Translations under genes and position numbers: made by a program
Origin: Mycobacterium sp. SVM_VP21
GTDB taxonomy: Bacteria > Actinomycetota > Actinomycetes > Mycobacteriales > Mycobacteriaceae
Direction of reading: 5' to 3'
DNA: 64,000 nucleotides
NCBI GenBank assembly: GCA_024758765.1
Contig: CP101406.1
Coordinates: 4,712,001 to 4,776,000, forward strand
The notes under the pieces: model-generated
Database searches by the model: none
Told to the model about the DNA's origin: nothing
Seen by the model: only the letters and a program-made list of their open reading frames with translations
In this document: piece after piece, positions 19,198 to 27,838 of the stretch
Position numbering within the stretch: position 1 is the stretch's first letter
Layout: the number at the start of each line of letters is the position of its first letter

Positions 19198-19782
19198 ATG
19201 TCAGACGAGACGCAGCCGGACGCCACTGAACAGGAAACGCAGGAGCCCGCCAAGAAGGTTGACAAACCGAAGCGGCGGCCTGCCCCAGCCCCTGCTCCAG
19301 CGCCATCAATGCGCGGCCCGCTGCTGATCGCAGGTGCAGTGGGCCTAGTCGCCGGGCTCATCGGCGGCGCGGCCGTCGCCGGCCTGTGGCACCCGTCGTC
19401 CTCCGGCGGCAGTTCCGCCAAGTTCAACACTGCGCAGATCAACGAGGCGAAGAAGGACGTGTGCGGCGCGGTCGTGCTCGCTCGCCAAGCGGTGGCCAAC
19501 AACATGCACATGAAGAACCCGGATCCGGAGAACCCCATCGCCCAGCTCGCGGTCGCGGCCAACGCCCGGTTGTCGCTGACTGCGGGTGCGGCATACCTGC
19601 GTGGCCGGCTCGATGCGGACCCCGCGACGCCGCAAGACATCGTGGAAACCACTCAGAAGATGGCCGGTGCGCTGGAGCGTCTGAACCTCAGCTACCTTGT
19701 CGGGCAACCGAATACGGAGCGCGAGCAGCTGGGGCATGACCTCGATGCGCACATCGCCGCGCTGGGCAAGCTCTGCCAGTAA
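19198..19782 (+). CDS. membrane-anchored conserved mycobacterial protein of unknown function
   Basis: 194 residues. An acidic and Lys/Pro-rich cytoplasmic N-terminus (1-38, with APAPAPAP) is followed by one transmembrane helix (about 39-64, GPLLIAGAVGLVAGLIGGAAVAG). The predicted extracytoplasmic domain is helical with a C-terminal cysteine (ALGKLCQ) and another Cys near 88 (KKDVCGAV), which could form a disulfide. This architecture is common among mycobacterial cell-envelope proteins, including Mce-associated ones, but I do not recognise a specific family. It follows purD by 30 bases and may share its transcript. Confidence 0.75.
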   Translation: MSDETQPDATEQETQEPAKKVDKPKRRPAPAPAPAPSMRGPLLIAGAVGLVAGLIGGAAVAGLWHPSSSGGSSAKFNTAQINEAKKDVCGAVVLARQAVANNMHMKNPDPENPIAQLAVAANARLSLTAGAAYLRGRLDADPATPQDIVETTQKMAGALERLNLSYLVGQPNTEREQLGHDLDAHIAALGKLCQ

Positions 19783-19795
19783 CCCCGTTGGGGTT
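19781..19795. terminator. short hairpin between convergent genes
   Basis: AACCCC-GTT-GGGGTT forms a perfect 6-base stem with a 3-base loop immediately after a plus-strand stop and just before the minus-strand stop at 19801. It is a compact bidirectional terminator candidate. Confidence 0.55.
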
Positions 19796-19800
19796 GCCGC

Positions 19801-21573
19801 TCAGAGCCCGAATAGGGCCAGCGGGTCTGTTGCGGACATGACGCCAGCGTCGTCGAGGCCGTTGAAGGCGGCACCCGCGTCGAGCGGGTTGGCGGCGGAG
19901 AACATGCCGAACAACGAGCTCAGATCGACGTTGCCGAACGGCGTCACCAGGGTGTCGGTGACGGTGCCATCGTCGCCGGGCGTGGCGATGTAGACGTTCT
20001 GCCAGCCGCCGCCGAAGTTCAGGACGTCGTAGACCGTTCCTGCCGTCGGCAGCAACGCGGCGTCTACCCCTTCGGCAGCGGCGACGCTCGCCACGGTGAA
20101 CTCGGTGTTGGCCATCCCCAGCAGGTTCGACACATTCACGCCGGTGGTGATGCTCCCGAGGTCGGTAGGGCTCGACCCGGAGTCGTCGTAGACAGTGAAG
20201 ACCTGCGGGGCGAAGTCGATCGGTGCACCGCCACCAATGCCGACCGAGGCACCGCCGAGGGCCAGCAGCGGTCCGATGCCGAACAGCGCCGGCACGATGT
20301 TGAAACCCTCTTCCGAGCCGGTCAAGCCGAGCGTCGGGTCGAAGACATACCCGCCGAGGCTGAAAGCATCATCGCCGAGGCTGCTGTCGCCAACCTGCAG
20401 CCCGGTGAACGCGTCACCCGGGTCGAGTGGGTTGGCGGCATTGATGCCGCCGAACAGCGAGTCCAGGTTCATGTTGCCGAAAGGCGTGACCAGGGTGTCG
20501 TGAACAGTGCCGGGGGTAACGGTGCCGTCGACGGTGACGTCCGGCGTCGCCGTGTAGATATTCACCCATCCGCCGCCGAGGTTGAAGGCGTCGTAGACCG
20601 ATCCCAGTACCGGTAGCTGCGAGTCCGTCACGCCGTCGGCAGCGGTGACACCTTGGACGATCAACTGGGTGTTGGTCATGCCCAGCAGATTCGCCACGTC
20701 CACCGCGGTCTTGACGTTGCCGAGCTCGCTACCGTTGCTTCCGTAGACGTCGAAGTCCTGCGGGGCGAAGGCTTGTGGCTGGGTTCCGGGATACCCCAGG
20801 CTGAACACCAGTTGGCCGCCGCCGAGGTTCAACAGCGGCGGCAAGCCGGCGAGGGAGTCGACCGGTGTGAAGCCCTCGGTCACCGTGCCGTCCTCCCCGG
20901 TGCTGAACGGGTTGAACGTGAAGCCGCCGATGGTGAAGGCGTCGGCGCCCATACTGCTGTCGCCGGCCTGCAGGGGGGTGAACGCATCGCCCGGCTGCAG
21001 CGGGTTGGCGGCGTTCATGCTGGCGAACAGCGAACTCAGGTCGGTGCTGCCGAACGGCGTCACCAGGGTGTCGGTGACGGTGCCGTTCGCGCCCGGGGTG
21101 GCGACATAGACGTTGTAGAAGCCGTTGCCCAGGTTGAGGACGTCGTAGACCGTTCCCTTCGCGGGTAGTGCCGAGCCCTCGACCCCGTCGGCGGGGGTGG
21201 TGTCGAGGACGGTGAACGCGGTGTTGGACAGGCCCAGTAGGTTCGCGACGGTTTCGTTGGTGCTGATGCTGCCGAGCGATTCGGTGCCGTTGTACAAATC
21301 GAAGATCTGCGGGGCGAGGTCCAAGCTGGTGGGCCCAATGCTCACCGACCCGCCACCGAGGCCCAGCAGCGGTGGAGCCAGGCTGAGTGGCCCGACCGGG
21401 TCGAAGCCTTTGGTGCCCGATGAGGTGATCGGGTCGAAGACGGTGCCGTCGATGGTGAAAGCGTTGTCGCCCGGGGCGGCAGCGCCCAGCGCGGCTTGCA
21501 TGAGTGCTGCGGTGATCAGCCCACCACCGGCGGTGGCAGCAACGGCGGCCGTCTGAATTCGTCGATTTGTCAT
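19801..21573 (-). CDS. exported protein made of three tandem ~165-180-residue repeats, unknown function
   Basis: 590 residues from ATG 21573 (GGAAGG upstream). The N-terminus MTNRRIQTAAVAATAGGG followed by a hydrophobic stretch ending AALGAAAPG is a Sec signal peptide. The mature part consists of three repeats (about 36-198, 211-388 and 402-569). Each repeat starts with DAF-T/S-x-G-x-x-FxP, has PxLxLGGxxV, a xxFxVY strand, xNLLGMxNT, VYDxxNxGxGxxNVY and ends DTLVTPFG...LSSLF...AANPL. The sequence is acidic, nearly free of Lys and Cys, and beta-strand-like. There is no LPXTG or C-terminal membrane anchor, so it is probably secreted or cell-wall associated. I do not recognise the family. Confidence 0.82.
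   Translation of the reverse strand: MTNRRIQTAAVAATAGGGLITAALMQAALGAAAPGDNAFTIDGTVFDPITSSGTKGFDPVGPLSLAPPLLGLGGGSVSIGPTSLDLAPQIFDLYNGTESLGSISTNETVANLLGLSNTAFTVLDTTPADGVEGSALPAKGTVYDVLNLGNGFYNVYVATPGANGTVTDTLVTPFGSTDLSSLFASMNAANPLQPGDAFTPLQAGDSSMGADAFTIGGFTFNPFSTGEDGTVTEGFTPVDSLAGLPPLLNLGGGQLVFSLGYPGTQPQAFAPQDFDVYGSNGSELGNVKTAVDVANLLGMTNTQLIVQGVTAADGVTDSQLPVLGSVYDAFNLGGGWVNIYTATPDVTVDGTVTPGTVHDTLVTPFGNMNLDSLFGGINAANPLDPGDAFTGLQVGDSSLGDDAFSLGGYVFDPTLGLTGSEEGFNIVPALFGIGPLLALGGASVGIGGGAPIDFAPQVFTVYDDSGSSPTDLGSITTGVNVSNLLGMANTEFTVASVAAAEGVDAALLPTAGTVYDVLNFGGGWQNVYIATPGDDGTVTDTLVTPFGNVDLSSLFGMFSAANPLDAGAAFNGLDDAGVMSATDPLALFGL
19867..21468 (-). repeat. three tandem protein-coding repeat units
   Basis: Unit 1 spans 20980-21468, unit 2 20410-20943 and unit 3 19867-20370 on the minus strand. 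The strongest repeated core encodes DTLVTPFG with the following LSSLF/LDSLF and AANPL. In DNA it reads GCCGAACGGCGTCACC or close variants, at about 19934, 20474 and 21052. The units differ enough to be an old duplication. Confidence 0.8.
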
Positions 21574-21832
21574 CACAGGCCTTCCAATTGGTTCGGTTGG
21601 ACCGGCATTTAATAGCACTCAGAATCAGTTGAGTTACTGATGAGTACTTTTCGACGCTACCTCGCGTGTTCTTCGTCACACAAGGTTTCATTTGGCTCAG
21701 ATAACGGACTAATTCGACGATTTAGGGGACAATGCGGCCGAATCACGCGACATCCCCCCAGATTCGCGGTAGTCCGAGCGCCGCAGTCATTGCTCGCTCT
21801 CGTGCCAGCGGTGTTCGGAGACTGAAGAACGC

Positions 21833-22675
21833 TTAGGCAGTCAGCAGTGGGGCGATCCAGGTCAACTCAGCCGGCAGCTGAGAGCTCCAATAGGACCCGT
21901 CGTGCCCGCCCGGGGAGAAACCGCCCGCCGGGGGGTTGGGCAGCTGGGCAATGAAAGCCTGGGTCGCCGAATAGAACGGGTCATCATTTCCGCAATCCAC
22001 CCGAATCGGGATCGAGCCCAGTGACGGCATCCCGAAAACAGAGTTGGCCGAGAAGTCCGACGCGCCATCGAACGCGCCCGGCGCTGTCGCTCCGGGCGTC
22101 AGCCACAGTGCGGGGCTGACCGCGCAGATCGCCGCGGTTCGGCGCGGGCCGAGGCGACCCCCCAACAGCAGGGCGCCGTAGCCGCCCATCGACCAGCCGA
22201 TGAATCCCACCCGCGAGGTGTCCAGGCCCTGCTCAGCCAGCAGTGGCAACAACTCGTCGGTCACCATTGCCCCCGAGTCCTCCCCGGACGTGCGGCGGTG
22301 CCAGTAGCTCCCGCCGCCGTCAACGGCGACCACCGCGAACGGGGGCAGCCCGGCGTCGACTGCTTGGGCCAGGCCCTGCTCGACGCCACCGGCCATCACT
22401 GTCGCGGCGTCACTTCCCTTGCCGTGCAGGGCGATCAGCGGACGCAGCGCCCCAGTCTGGCCGGGGGGCCGGGCGATCGCCCAGTTGGTGGTGATTCCTC
22501 CGCGCGCCGCCGAGGAGAACGAACCCGTCGTCATCGTGGGTGCGGCTTGCGGCGGGGCGGCCTGCGTCGGTCGCGCACTCAGTAGTGAACTCGCCCCCAG
22601 TGCGCCCGCGGTGCCCAGCACGGCCCCGGCGCGCAGTACCGCTCGTCGGCTCAACTCCGGCATGGCGGCCATCAT
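21833..22675 (-). CDS. exported alpha/beta-hydrolase esterase (Rv0774c-like)
   Basis: About 280 residues. The N-terminus has a twin-arginine-type signal (LSRRAVLRAGAVLG, then a hydrophobic run ending in ARPTQAAP). The mature domain is an alpha/beta hydrolase with nucleophile S162 in GWSMGGYGA, an oxyanion region LIALHGKG and a probable catalytic His in GGHDGSYW. Esterase-D/mycolyltransferase-like hydrolases of this shape act on acyl esters in the envelope. Several ATGs (22675, 22672, 22663) are possible starts and none has a strong ribosome site. It is divergent from a TetR gene, the same arrangement as Rv0774c-Rv0775. Confidence 0.83.
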   Translation of the reverse strand: MMAAMPELSRRAVLRAGAVLGTAGALGASSLLSARPTQAAPPQAAPTMTTGSFSSAARGGITTNWAIARPPGQTGALRPLIALHGKGSDAATVMAGGVEQGLAQAVDAGLPPFAVVAVDGGGSYWHRRTSGEDSGAMVTDELLPLLAEQGLDTSRVGFIGWSMGGYGALLLGGRLGPRRTAAICAVSPALWLTPGATAPGAFDGASDFSANSVFGMPSLGSIPIRVDCGNDDPFYSATQAFIAQLPNPPAGGFSPGGHDGSYWSSQLPAELTWIAPLLTA

Positions 22676-22754
22676 GCCAGCGGGGTGCTGTTTGTCCGAA
22701 AAGGCGGAAACGCATGATGCTGCGCTACCTGGGCTGGCAGCATCTCTAGTCGTG

Positions 22755-23372
22755 ATGACAGCAGTGACGCCCAAGGGCGAGCGGCGGCGGTATGCGCTGA
22801 TCAGCGCCGCCGCCGAGCTGCTGCGTGAGGGTGGGTTCGATGCGGTGCGCCACCGCGCCGTGGCGCAGCGGGCCGGCCTGCCGCTGGCGTCGACGACCTA
22901 TTACTTCTCGTCACTTGAAGACCTCATCGCCCGCGCGGTGGAACACATCGGGATGTTGGAAGTCGCGCAACTGCGGGCTCGCATCACCGAGCTTTCCCGG
23001 CGCCGGCGCAGTGCCGAGACCACGGCGGACATCCTGGTGGAGCTGTTGGTGGGGGAGGAGCGCGATGAGCAGATCACCGAGCAGCTCATCTCTCGCTACG
23101 AGCGCTACATCGTGTGCTCTCGCCACCCGGCGCTGCGTGACATTCAGCGCCGTATCCTGCATCAACGGTCCGACGCGGTCACCGAGGCCGTCGAACGCTC
23201 CGGGAGGATCGCGCGGGTCGAGATGGCCTATTCCCTGGTCTGCATGGTCGACGGTGCGGTGATGGCGGCGCTGGTCGATGACCTCCAGGGGCCGCGGGCG
23301 GCCGCCCGGGCCGCGGTCATCGATGTCATCGATATGCTCGCTCCACTGGATCAGCGCGCGGTGTCGGCCTGA
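22755..23372 (+). CDS. TetR-family transcriptional regulator (Rv0775-like)
   Basis: 205 residues starting MTAVTPKGERRRYALI. The helix-turn-helix is FDAVRHRAVAQRAGLPLASTTYYFSS, typical of TetR, with SLEDLIARAVEH closing the DNA-binding domain. The C-terminal domain is arginine-rich and of TetR_C type. A GTG one codon upstream (22752) is an equivalent start. It diverges from the exported esterase, with 79 bases between, and may repress it. The position agrees with M. tuberculosis Rv0775. Confidence 0.87.
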   Translation: MTAVTPKGERRRYALISAAAELLREGGFDAVRHRAVAQRAGLPLASTTYYFSSLEDLIARAVEHIGMLEVAQLRARITELSRRRRSAETTADILVELLVGEERDEQITEQLISRYERYIVCSRHPALRDIQRRILHQRSDAVTEAVERSGRIARVEMAYSLVCMVDGAVMAALVDDLQGPRAAARAAVIDVIDMLAPLDQRAVSA

Positions 23373-23510
23373 GAAGCACACACGGTATGCTGCCTCGATC
23401 CCTTTGTCGCTCCTTAGCTACTGGCGGGTAACGAAGGGTCCGGAGGTGCTTGGAAAAGCGCCGTAAGCGCCGGAAGACGGCGAAGAGATGCGAATGTGGA
23501 GAGCTACGTC
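23373..23510 (+). promoter_or_regulatory. leader/promoter region of pntA-pntB with a GC-rich hairpin
   Basis: The 138 bases between tetR and pntA contain CGCCGT (23459-23464) and ACGGCG (23477-23482), which can pair across a 12-base loop ahead of the ribosome-binding site. A GGAGAG lies just before the ATG. No known riboswitch consensus was recognised. It may simply hold the promoter and 5' leader. Confidence 0.35.
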
Positions 23511-25034
23511 ATGAATATCGGTGTCCTATCCGAGGCGCAGCCCGGTGAGACGCGTGTGTCGGCGACGCCGACGACCGTCGCTGCACTGACCAAGCTCGGT
23601 TACGACGTCGTAGTGGATTCCGGTGCCGGAGAAGCATCGTCCTTTTCCGATGCGGCGTACACCGAGGCCGGTGCCACCATTGGCGATGCACGCGCCGCCG
23701 ACATCGTCTTCGGCGTCAATGCCCCGTCGATCGAGCAGCTGGACGGGATGAAGCCGGGCGCGACGCTGGTCAGCCTGTTGGCCCCGGCCCTGAACCCGGA
23801 TCGGGTGGAGGATCTTGCCCGTCGGCCCATCACCGCGCTGTCGATGGACGCAGTTCCCCGGATCTCGCGCGCGCAGTCGCTGGACGTGCTGAGCTCGATG
23901 GCCAACATCGCCGGCTACCGCGCCGTGATCGAGGCTGCCCACGTCTTCGGCCGATTCTTCACCGGTCAGGTGACCGCCGCGGGCAAGGTGCCGCCGGCCA
24001 AGGTGCTGGTGGTGGGCGCCGGAGTTGCGGGCTTGGCCGCGATCGGTGCTGCCGGCAGCCTGGGTGCCATCGTGCGGGCCACGGACCCGCGTCCGGAGGT
24101 GGCCGACCAGGTTCGCTCGCTCGGCGGGGAATACCTGTCCATCGAAGACCCCGAGGCCGAGGTGTCGGCCACCGGCTACGCCAAGGAGATGGGCGACGAC
24201 TACAAGGCGCGCGAGGCGCAGCTCTACAGCGAGCAGTGCACCGACGTCGACATCATCGTCACCACCGCACTCATCCCGGGTAGGCCCGCGCCGCGGATCA
24301 TCACCGCCGAGATGGTGGCGTCGATGAAGCCGGGCAGCGTGATCGTCGACATGGCCGCATCCAACGGCGGCAACGTCGAGGGCACCGTCAAGGACCAGGC
24401 CGTCGTCACCGACAACGGGGTGACGATCATCGGCTACACCGACCTGGCCGGCCGGCTGCCCGCGCAGGCATCGCAGCTCTACGGCACCAACCTGGTCAAC
24501 CTGATGAAGTTGATGACACCCGGCAAGGACGGCCAGCTGGTGCTGGACTTCGACGACGTGGTGCAGCGGTCGATGACCGTGGTGCGCGACGGCGAGTCGA
24601 CGTGGCCCCCGCCGCCGGTGCAGGTCTCGGCCGCCCCGGCCAAGGTCGCCGAAGCCCCGGTGGTGGCGCAGGCGAACAAAGAACCGATGTCGGCCGGACG
24701 CCGGCTGGGCGTGGTGGTCTCGGCGGCGGCCGTGCTGTTCGCACTGGTCGCGCTGGCGCCGGCGGCGCTGCAGGTGCACCTGACCGTCTTCGCGTTGGCG
24801 ATCGTGATCGGTTACTACGTGATCGGCCACGTGCACCACGCGCTGCACACGCCGCTGATGTCGGTGACCAACGCGATCTCGGGAATCATCGTGGTGGGCG
24901 CGCTACTGCAGATCGGCCACGGCGACCCGGCCATCACGAGTTTGGCCGCCGCGGCGATCCTGCTGGCCAGCATCAACATCTTCGGTGGTTTTGCGGTGAC
25001 CCGCCGCATGCTCGCCATGTTCTCCCGCAGCTAG
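23511..25034 (+). CDS. pntA: NAD(P) transhydrogenase alpha subunit PntA (fused PntAA-PntAB type)
   Basis: 507 residues. The N-terminal two-thirds is the NAD(H)-binding domain I, related to alanine dehydrogenase: [42 protein letters not shown], and [13 protein letters not shown]. The C-terminal third (about 400-505) carries four hydrophobic helices with [24 protein letters not shown], the PntAB membrane domain. The single-chain arrangement is as in E. coli. M. tuberculosis, in contrast, splits these into PntAa and PntAb at another locus. Together with PntB it couples proton flow to NADPH formation. I chose ATG 23511 rather than 23496 because of the GGAGAG spacing and the MNIGV start. Confidence 0.93.
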   Translation: MNIGVLSEAQPGETRVSATPTTVAALTKLGYDVVVDSGAGEASSFSDAAYTEAGATIGDARAADIVFGVNAPSIEQLDGMKPGATLVSLLAPALNPDRVEDLARRPITALSMDAVPRISRAQSLDVLSSMANIAGYRAVIEAAHVFGRFFTGQVTAAGKVPPAKVLVVGAGVAGLAAIGAAGSLGAIVRATDPRPEVADQVRSLGGEYLSIEDPEAEVSATGYAKEMGDDYKAREAQLYSEQCTDVDIIVTTALIPGRPAPRIITAEMVASMKPGSVIVDMAASNGGNVEGTVKDQAVVTDNGVTIIGYTDLAGRLPAQASQLYGTNLVNLMKLMTPGKDGQLVLDFDDVVQRSMTVVRDGESTWPPPPVQVSAAPAKVAEAPVVAQANKEPMSAGRRLGVVVSAAAVLFALVALAPAALQVHLTVFALAIVIGYYVIGHVHHALHTPLMSVTNAISGIIVVGALLQIGHGDPAITSLAAAAILLASINIFGGFAVTRRMLAMFSRS

Positions 25035-25069
25035 GCGCTGCGCACCCCGACTTGGAGTAGACCCCGCTT

Positions 25070-26491
25070 ATGTTTTCAGTTGAGACCGCCGCCTCGGCGG
25101 CATACATCGTCGCGGCCTTGCTGTTCATCCTGGCCCTGGCCGGGCTGAGCAAGCACGAGACGTCCAAGGCCGGCAACAGCTTCGGCATCCTCGGGATGGC
25201 GGTGGCGCTGGCCGCGACGATCACCTTGGCGGTGCATCACGAGATCAATCCGGTCGGCTTGGCGTTGCTGATCGGGGCCACCGTGGTCGGTGCGGCGATC
25301 GGGTTGTGGCGCGCCAAGGTCGTCGAGATGACCGGCATGCCGGAACTCATTGCACTCCTCCATTCCTTTGTAGGCCTGGCTGCCGTGCTGGTCGGCTGGA
25401 ACGGCTACCTGCACGTCGAGAACAGCCCGTGCAGTGCGGACGCCCGCGAATTGGCGGCCTCGGGACTATTCGGCATCCACTCGGCCGAGGTGTTCATCGG
25501 CGTCTTCATCGGTGCGGTCACCTTCACCGGCTCGATCGTGGCCAACCTCAAACTGTCGGCGCGGATGAAGTCCAACCCGCTGATGCTGCCCGGCAAGAAC
25601 TTCCTCAACATCGGCGCACTGGTCGCGTTTGTCGCGCTGACGGTGTGGTTCGTGCACGAGCCGCAGCTGTGGCTGCTGATCGCCGTCACCGTGCTGGCGC
25701 TGGCGTTGGGCTGGCACCTGGTGGCCTCTATCGGCGGCGGCGACATGCCGGTGGTCGTGTCGATGCTCAACAGCTACTCCGGCTGGGCGGCGGCGGCTTC
25801 GGGCTTCCTGCTCTCCAACGACCTGCTGATCATCACCGGTGCGCTGGTCGGCTCCTCGGGTGCCTACCTGTCCTACATCATGTGCAAGGCGATGAACCGG
25901 TCGTTCATCTCGGTGATCGCCGGTGGCTTCGGGATCGAGGCCGGCCCGGCCGAGGACAAGGACTACGGCGAGCACCGCGAGATCACCGCCGAAGGGGTGG
26001 CCGAGCTGTTGGGCGGTGCCGACTCGGTGATCATCACCCCCGGCTACGGCATGGCCGTCGCGCAGGCCCAGTACGGCGTCGCCGAACTGACCCGCAAGCT
26101 GCGCGACCGCGGTGTCAACGTGCGCTTCGGCATCCACCCGGTCGCCGGCCGACTGCCCGGCCACATGAACGTGCTGCTGGCCGAGGCCAAGGTGCCCTAC
26201 GACATCGTGCTGGAGATGGACGAGATCAACGACGACTTCGGCGACACGTCGGTGGTCCTGGTGATCGGCGCCAACGACACCGTCAACCCGGCCGCCGCCG
26301 AAGACCCCTCCAGCCCGATCGCGGGGATGCCGGTGCTGACCGTGTGGGACGCCGACAACGTGATCGTCTTCAAGCGCTCCATGGCTTCCGGCTACGCGGG
26401 CGTGCAGAACCCGCTGTTCTTCCGGCAGAACTCCGCCATGTTGTTCGGTGACGCCAAGGACCGGGTCGAAGACATCCTGCACGCGTTGTAA
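25070..26491 (+). CDS. pntB: NAD(P) transhydrogenase beta subunit PntB
   Basis: 473 residues with about eight to nine membrane helices in the first 260 residues (proton channel domain II), including [21 protein letters not shown] and [21 protein letters not shown]. The NADP(H)-binding domain III follows, with [30 protein letters not shown] and [10 protein letters not shown]. It starts 35 bases after pntA, so the two form an operon in the inner membrane. The gene ends nine bases before a convergent tetR. An insertion here relative to M. tuberculosis order is likely, since I recall no pnt genes between Rv0775 and purB there. Confidence 0.95.
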   Translation: MFSVETAASAAYIVAALLFILALAGLSKHETSKAGNSFGILGMAVALAATITLAVHHEINPVGLALLIGATVVGAAIGLWRAKVVEMTGMPELIALLHSFVGLAAVLVGWNGYLHVENSPCSADARELAASGLFGIHSAEVFIGVFIGAVTFTGSIVANLKLSARMKSNPLMLPGKNFLNIGALVAFVALTVWFVHEPQLWLLIAVTVLALALGWHLVASIGGGDMPVVVSMLNSYSGWAAAASGFLLSNDLLIITGALVGSSGAYLSYIMCKAMNRSFISVIAGGFGIEAGPAEDKDYGEHREITAEGVAELLGGADSVIITPGYGMAVAQAQYGVAELTRKLRDRGVNVRFGIHPVAGRLPGHMNVLLAEAKVPYDIVLEMDEINDDFGDTSVVLVIGANDTVNPAAAEDPSSPIAGMPVLTVWDADNVIVFKRSMASGYAGVQNPLFFRQNSAMLFGDAKDRVEDILHAL

Positions 26492-26492
26492 G

Positions 26493-26507
26493 GCCCTTGC
26501 TTAGGGC
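26493..26507. terminator. small hairpin between pntB and convergent tetR
   Basis: GCCCT (26493-26497) and AGGGC (26503-26507) pair around a 5-base loop in the nine-base gap and adjoining stop codon. It is a weak bidirectional terminator candidate. Confidence 0.35.
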
Positions 26508-27172
26508 GTGTGCGGCCGGGCGAAACCCAAGCGTTTGGCTTGGCCCGCCGGCTGCGACGGCTCGCGATGCAGGCCGTTCAACAACGCGAACAGCACCGGC
26601 TCGATCTCGTCGACCGCCTGTGCGGGGTCGGCGGCGGCGGCGATGATGGGCCCGGTCTTGCTGAGCAGGGCGTAGAGCAATTCGGCGGTGACGCCGACCG
26701 GTACGGCCACGATCTGGCCGGTCTCGATCAGCTCGCCGAGCACGCCGCGCAGCAACGGAAGCGCCAGTTCCTCGTCGACGGTCTGCTTGCGGTCCCAACC
26801 CAGTGCGCTGGCCGATTCCCGTAGCAACACCCGTGCGTCGTGATTGTGGACGTAGCAGCGCAGCACCGCGCTGATCGCCAACAGGGCCTGTTCCCAGGGG
26901 CTGGCGTCGTCGGGCATGGACTCCAGGGCGCCCGGTAGTACGGCCTGCATGACATCGGCTTGGCTGAGCCTGAACACCTCGGCGAAGATCGCCTGTTTGT
27001 CGCGAAAGTGGTGGTAGACGGCGCCCTTGCTGGAGTGCGATGCCTGCGCGATCTCATCGACCGAGGTCGCTTCGAAGCCCTTGGCAACGAAAAGGGTCCG
27101 GGCGGCGTCGAGCACCGCGGTCCGCGTGAGCTCGGCGTGCATGTCCCGCCGGGTCGGCCTCCCGTTACTCAT
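26501..27172 (-). CDS. TetR-family transcriptional regulator
   Basis: About 223 residues from ATG 27172 (MSNGRPTRRDMHAEL); GTG 27190 is an alternative start. The TetR HTH is clear: ATSVDEIAQASHSSKGAVYHHFRDKQAIFAEVF. The C-terminal half has the AcrR/BM3R1-like helical pattern, with YVHNHDARVLLRESASALGW. A tandem set of AGTCTG half-sites lies 27 bases upstream in the 78-base divergent region, pointing to autorepression and control of the facing gene. Confidence 0.88.
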   Translation of the reverse strand: MSNGRPTRRDMHAELTRTAVLDAARTLFVAKGFEATSVDEIAQASHSSKGAVYHHFRDKQAIFAEVFRLSQADVMQAVLPGALESMPDDASPWEQALLAISAVLRCYVHNHDARVLLRESASALGWDRKQTVDEELALPLLRGVLGELIETGQIVAVPVGVTAELLYALLSKTGPIIAAAADPAQAVDEIEPVLFALLNGLHREPSQPAGQAKRLGFARPHTP

Positions 27173-27198
27173 CGGCCAAAGCGTACTCACCGACCGGC

Positions 27199-27222
27199 AG
27201 TCTGTGTCAGACTACAAGTCTG
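27199..27222. promoter_or_regulatory. overlapping TetR operator candidates (AGTCTG-TGT-CAGACT-ACA-AGTCTG)
   Basis: Three half-sites with 3-base spacers form two 15-base palindromes that share the middle arm: 27199-27213 and 27208-27222. They sit between a tetR gene and a divergent hypothetical gene, over where both promoters must lie. This layout suggests cooperative binding of two TetR dimers on nearly opposite or adjacent DNA faces. Confidence 0.65.
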
Positions 27223-27250
27223 TCCGTTTTTATCGACATGTGGAGTCGCC

Positions 27251-27832
27251 ATGTTGACCGTTGGCCGCGCCGACGAGGGTAATGCCGCGTGGGCGCCTCA
27301 CGAGTGGCCCCCGGCAGCTCAGATAGCGGTCGACGTTTTCCTGGAGTTCATGCGCAACAAGCGGGTGCGCCCCTACGACATCGCCACCCGGTGCCGCACC
27401 CGATCCCTGACCCGCCACGTCCCTATCGGGCCGCGGCGAGAGATCGTGCGCTCTTTCGACCTCGCGCCGCCGTTCTGGCCGGTCACCATCGACCGCTATG
27501 ACGGCCTGCTGGCCGGCTACGGCATCAACCGAAACGGCGCGTGCATTCGCTACACCCAGAATCCCTACCCGCTGACCAGCCGGGCTGACGACGTGACAGT
27601 GCGGCGCGTGCAGTTCTCGCAGGGATGTCAGAACGTGATGCGCCGTGCCACCCGAACCAACCCCGCCTTCATCTGCGAACCGCTGCCGCCGTGGCGTGCC
27701 GTCCAGGTCGTCGGGGAGTACCTCATCGATGCCGCGCTATCACTGTCCGAAGGTCGCGGCCCGGTGATCGTGGAAGCCGTGCCCGCTGCCCAGGCCAGTC
27801 AGACGCGACCGGAGCGCACGACCGTAAGCTAG
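27251..27832 (+). CDS. conserved hypothetical protein
   Basis: 193 residues beginning MLTVGRADEGNAAWAPHEWPP. No transmembrane segment or signal peptide is visible. It is Arg/Pro-rich with several Trp and Tyr (FWPVTIDRYDGLLAGYGINRNG). No catalytic motif was recognised. GGAG lies 5 bases before the ATG. It faces a tetR gene across a tandem operator and ends six bases before purB, so purB transcription may partly depend on this promoter. I recall Rv0776c at this location in M. tuberculosis on the other strand, so this gene is not simply that orthologue. Confidence 0.65.
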   Translation: MLTVGRADEGNAAWAPHEWPPAAQIAVDVFLEFMRNKRVRPYDIATRCRTRSLTRHVPIGPRREIVRSFDLAPPFWPVTIDRYDGLLAGYGINRNGACIRYTQNPYPLTSRADDVTVRRVQFSQGCQNVMRRATRTNPAFICEPLPPWRAVQVVGEYLIDAALSLSEGRGPVIVEAVPAAQASQTRPERTTVS

Positions 27833-27838
27833 CTGCTC

